Below the pieces are notes generated by a model that was not told the DNA's origin, ran no database searches, and was given only the letters and a program-made list of their open reading frames with translations. A stretch of 7,403 nt of DNA from Chitinophagaceae bacterium UBA3961 (GTDB lineage: Bacteria > Bacteroidota > Bacteroidia > Chitinophagales > Chitinophagaceae), in assembly GCA_002385265.1 (NCBI GenBank), contig DGDD01000221.1, positions 1 through 7,403 of the forward strand. Reading direction: 5' to 3'. Below are positions 5,680 through 7,403 of the stretch, one piece after another (the first letter of the stretch is position 1; the number at the start of each line of letters is the position of its first letter). A program made the translations under genes and the position numbers.

Positions 5680-6570
5680 ATGGGTCAAGCCAACCAACCA
5701 TTCACTGAAAAAGAGAAGAATCCTCTTGCGAGCCTGGATCATTGGGAAGACGACTTACTGGAACGTTATCCGGATCCCGAAGCCATTGCTACCTCAAAAT
5801 CTACTGAAGAATACCGCAATTACGAAACTCCCGGCAGAGATACCGTAAAGGAATTCTACCGCCTCAATCATACTTATCAGACTTACGATTTTGTTCAAGA
5901 GAAGAGAAACGAGTTTCTCCAATTCAACCGTAAGGAAATGACGGTTTGGGATGCGTTTCAGTTCCTTAATCAGTTGGTAGATGATTCCGACCCCGATACC
6001 GACCTCGACCAATTGCAACATTTGTTGCAAACTTCAGAAGCCATTCGTAAAGATGGTCACCCCGATTGGATGGTACTCACCGGCTTGATGCACGACATGG
6101 GTAAAGTTCTCTGTTTGTTCGGCGAACCACAATGGGCCGTAGTGGGAGATACCTTCCCTGTAGGTTGTGGTTATTCCGATAAAGTAGTGTATCCTGAATT
6201 CTTCAAAAACAATCCCGATTTCAACAATCCTGAATACAATACTGAATTAGGTGTATACAAAAAAGGCTGCGGTTTACGTAATGTAGACATGAGCTGGGGC
6301 CACGACGAGTATGTGTATCAAATGATGAAAAATTACATACCCGAACCCGGATTGTATATGCTTCGCTATCACTCATTTTACGCCTGGCATAGAGAAGGTG
6401 CGTACGACTATTTATTAGACGACCACGATCGCGAGATGCTGAAATGGGTAAAACTCTTTAATCCGTATGATCTTTATTCCAAATCTCCCGAGCCACCCGA
6501 TTGGAATAAGCTGAAGCCCTATTACGAAGATCTGGTTATTAAGTATTTGCCAACAACATTGAAGTTTTAA
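5680..6570 (+). CDS. myo-Inositol oxygenase (MIOX)
   Basis: This enzyme cleaves the ring of myo-inositol with O2 to give D-glucuronate, using a mixed-valent di-iron centre in an HD-like all-helical fold; it is cytosolic. The product is 296 residues from ATG 5680, close to the roughly 285 residues of mammalian MIOX. By alignment in my head to the mouse enzyme, every iron ligand is present: His114 (LQHLLQTSE), His138-Asp139 (GLMHDMGK), His208 (WGHDEY), His231 (RYHSFY) and Asp264 (NPYDLYSK). So are substrate residues Arg46 (YRNYE), Asp101 (LVDDSDPD), Lys142, Ser232 and Lys268. The block FGEPQWAVVGDTFPVGC (147-163) is nearly identical to animal sequences. An in-frame TTG at 5656 would add eight residues, but the ATG matches the usual beginning better. 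The gene follows a 600-base gap, so it likely has its own promoter, and precedes a SusC-type receptor gene by 125 bases. Confidence 0.95.
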   Translation: MGQANQPFTEKEKNPLASLDHWEDDLLERYPDPEAIATSKSTEEYRNYETPGRDTVKEFYRLNHTYQTYDFVQEKRNEFLQFNRKEMTVWDAFQFLNQLVDDSDPDTDLDQLQHLLQTSEAIRKDGHPDWMVLTGLMHDMGKVLCLFGEPQWAVVGDTFPVGCGYSDKVVYPEFFKNNPDFNNPEYNTELGVYKKGCGLRNVDMSWGHDEYVYQMMKNYIPEPGLYMLRYHSFYAWHREGAYDYLLDDHDREMLKWVKLFNPYDLYSKSPEPPDWNKLKPYYEDLVIKYLPTTLKF

Positions 6571-6636
6571 AAAGATTTTCCTAACACAAAGGATCAATAG
6601 GCAAACTCTGCTGAAAAGCGGGGCTAGGAATCTTTT
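6570..6636 (+). other. Foldable segment between MIOX and the receptor gene
   Basis: AAAAGATT..CCTA (6570-6583, two-base bulge) pairs with TAGGAATCTTTT (6625-6636) as a 12-bp outer stem beginning at the last base of the MIOX stop codon. Inside is a 7-bp hairpin CTCTGCT/AGCGGGG with a GAAA tetraloop (6606-6623, two G-T pairs). CCTA (6580-6583) could instead pair with TAGG at 6598-6601, so two foldings compete. The right arm ends in four T residues. It could act as a 3' end structure for MIOX or as part of the receptor gene leader; no known riboswitch class is recognised. Confidence 0.4.
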
Positions 6637-6695
6637 GTGCCATAAAAGAGCGTAAACGATCATTTATTAACAACCTAAATTTTAAAACGACTGCT

Positions 6696-7403
6696 ATGCA
6701 AGAGATGTATCTTCTCGTGAAAAAAAGGGTAGTCAACGCTATTTTCCTCCTTTTACTATTTCCTGGAATGCTGATGGCGCAGGAATTAAAGACTGTAACC
6801 GGGAAAGTTACAGACGGTAGTGGCAATCCGATTCAAGCGGCTTCCGTGAAAGTGAAAGGTGCGAAGGGCGGCACTACCACCAACGCATCCGGTGTCTTTA
6901 CCATTAAAGCCAAGGATGGTGATGTAATTGAAATTTCTGCTGTTTCATTCGGAACCAAAGAAATTACAGTTGGATCACAAACAAATTACAATGTAAGCCT
7001 GGAAGCTTCCAGTACTAACCTGAACGATGTGGTGGTAGTAGGTTACGGTAAAGGTTCTAAGAAAACCTTGTCGAGCTCTATCACCAGCGTAAAAGCAGAG
7101 GAACTGAACCGCGGTGCCATTTCAGACGTAGGTCAGTTGCTGCAAGGTAAAGTGCCGGGTTTGAACATCACTGCCAGTGGTGACCCTAACAAAACAGCGG
7201 CTGTTATTCTACGTGGTGCTTCTACATTGAATGCTGGTGCCGGTGTTTTCTATGTAATTGATGGAGTTCCAGGTGCAGACATTGCAACGGTAGCACCGGA
7301 TGACATCGCTACCATCGATGTACTGAAAGATGCGGCGGCTTCTGCGATCTACGGTAACCGTGCGTCTAACGGTGTTATCATTATCACTACCAAAAAAGGT
7401 AAA
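6696..7403 (+). CDS. SusC/RagA-family TonB-dependent outer-membrane receptor (3'-truncated)
   Basis: The first 236 codons of a protein that normally has about 1000 residues; the frame is open to the window end. SusC-type receptors import oligosaccharides or other nutrients across the outer membrane with TonB energy, together with a SusD-like lipoprotein usually encoded next. Visible parts: a signal peptide with KKR and the core AIFLLLLFPGMLMA, probable cleavage after Ala28; a CarboxypepD_reg-like domain (about 34-105, VTGKVTDGSGNPI onward); the SusC-family box DVVVVGYG (111-118); and a plug domain (about 122-235) with LLQGKVPGL, ILRGASTLN, YVIDGVPG, and the signature IDVLKDAAASAIYGNRASNG (207-226). 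ATG 6696 is taken as the start; ATG 6705 is an alternative leaving a good signal peptide. The nearness of MIOX hints at inositol or phytate-related uptake, but this is inference only. Confidence 0.93.
   Translation, partial: MQEMYLLVKKRVVNAIFLLLLFPGMLMAQELKTVTGKVTDGSGNPIQAASVKVKGAKGGTTTNASGVFTIKAKDGDVIEISAVSFGTKEITVGSQTNYNVSLEASSTNLNDVVVVGYGKGSKKTLSSSITSVKAEELNRGAISDVGQLLQGKVPGLNITASGDPNKTAAVILRGASTLNAGAGVFYVIDGVPGADIATVAPDDIATIDVLKDAAASAIYGNRASNGVIIITTKKGK

Noticed and set aside
6581..6826. Minus-strand open frame opposite the start of the receptor gene
   Set aside because: It is antisense to a clearly coding signal peptide and domain of the SusC-type receptor.

Overview
The window reads as a contig from the Bacteroidota, most likely the Chitinophagaceae or a close relative. 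Four things point there: a SusC/RagA-type outer-membrane receptor with the lineage's DVVVVGYG box, a tRNA promoter with the Bacteroidota TAnnTTTG -7 box, the nuoM-nuoN-small gene arrangement, and a MIOX-type inositol oxygenase. The genus is not resolvable from the sequence alone. Bases 1-19 are not genomic. They match the 3' end of the Illumina TruSeq adapter at 18 of 19 positions, so the contig runs into a sequencing-adapter remnant inside nuoM.

Layout, all genes on the + strand. (1) 19-3140 is the end of a respiratory complex I operon: nuoM (5'-truncated by the contig end), nuoN, and a 93-residue protein of unknown function. These three are separated by one base each, so they are surely co-transcribed. 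(2) 3141-4967 holds a single gene for a metallo-beta-lactamase-fold hydrolase of the NAPE-PLD/RomA type, lying between two repeat-rich intergenic regions. An identical 32-bp AT-only-but-one repeat supplies the stop codon of the 93-residue gene and again the stop codon of the hydrolase gene. The second intergenic region also holds a GC-rich CGCTGCG array, a purine-rich direct repeat and two hairpins. (3) 4951-5078 is a compact, self-contained tRNA unit: -7 box, elongator tRNA-Met(CAT) with encoded CCA, and intrinsic terminator. (4) 5079-5679 is an AT-rich gap with no credible gene, but it has a perfect 9-bp inverted repeat just upstream of the next gene. (5) 5680-7403 carries myo-inositol oxygenase (all di-iron and substrate residues present), a foldable intergenic segment, and the first 236 codons of a SusC/RagA TonB-dependent receptor cut by the window end.

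How the parts relate: NuoM and NuoN are adjacent proton-pumping subunits of NADH:quinone oxidoreductase. The MIOX and SusC-type genes may form a uptake-plus-catabolism pair (receptor imports a substrate; MIOX opens myo-inositol to D-glucuronate), but the substrate of the receptor cannot be read from the fragment. I do not see a defence system, mobile element with a transposase, CRISPR array or biosynthetic cluster. The most interesting non-genic signals are the repeat that provides stop codons to two genes, the palindrome before MIOX, and the competing helices between MIOX and the receptor gene.
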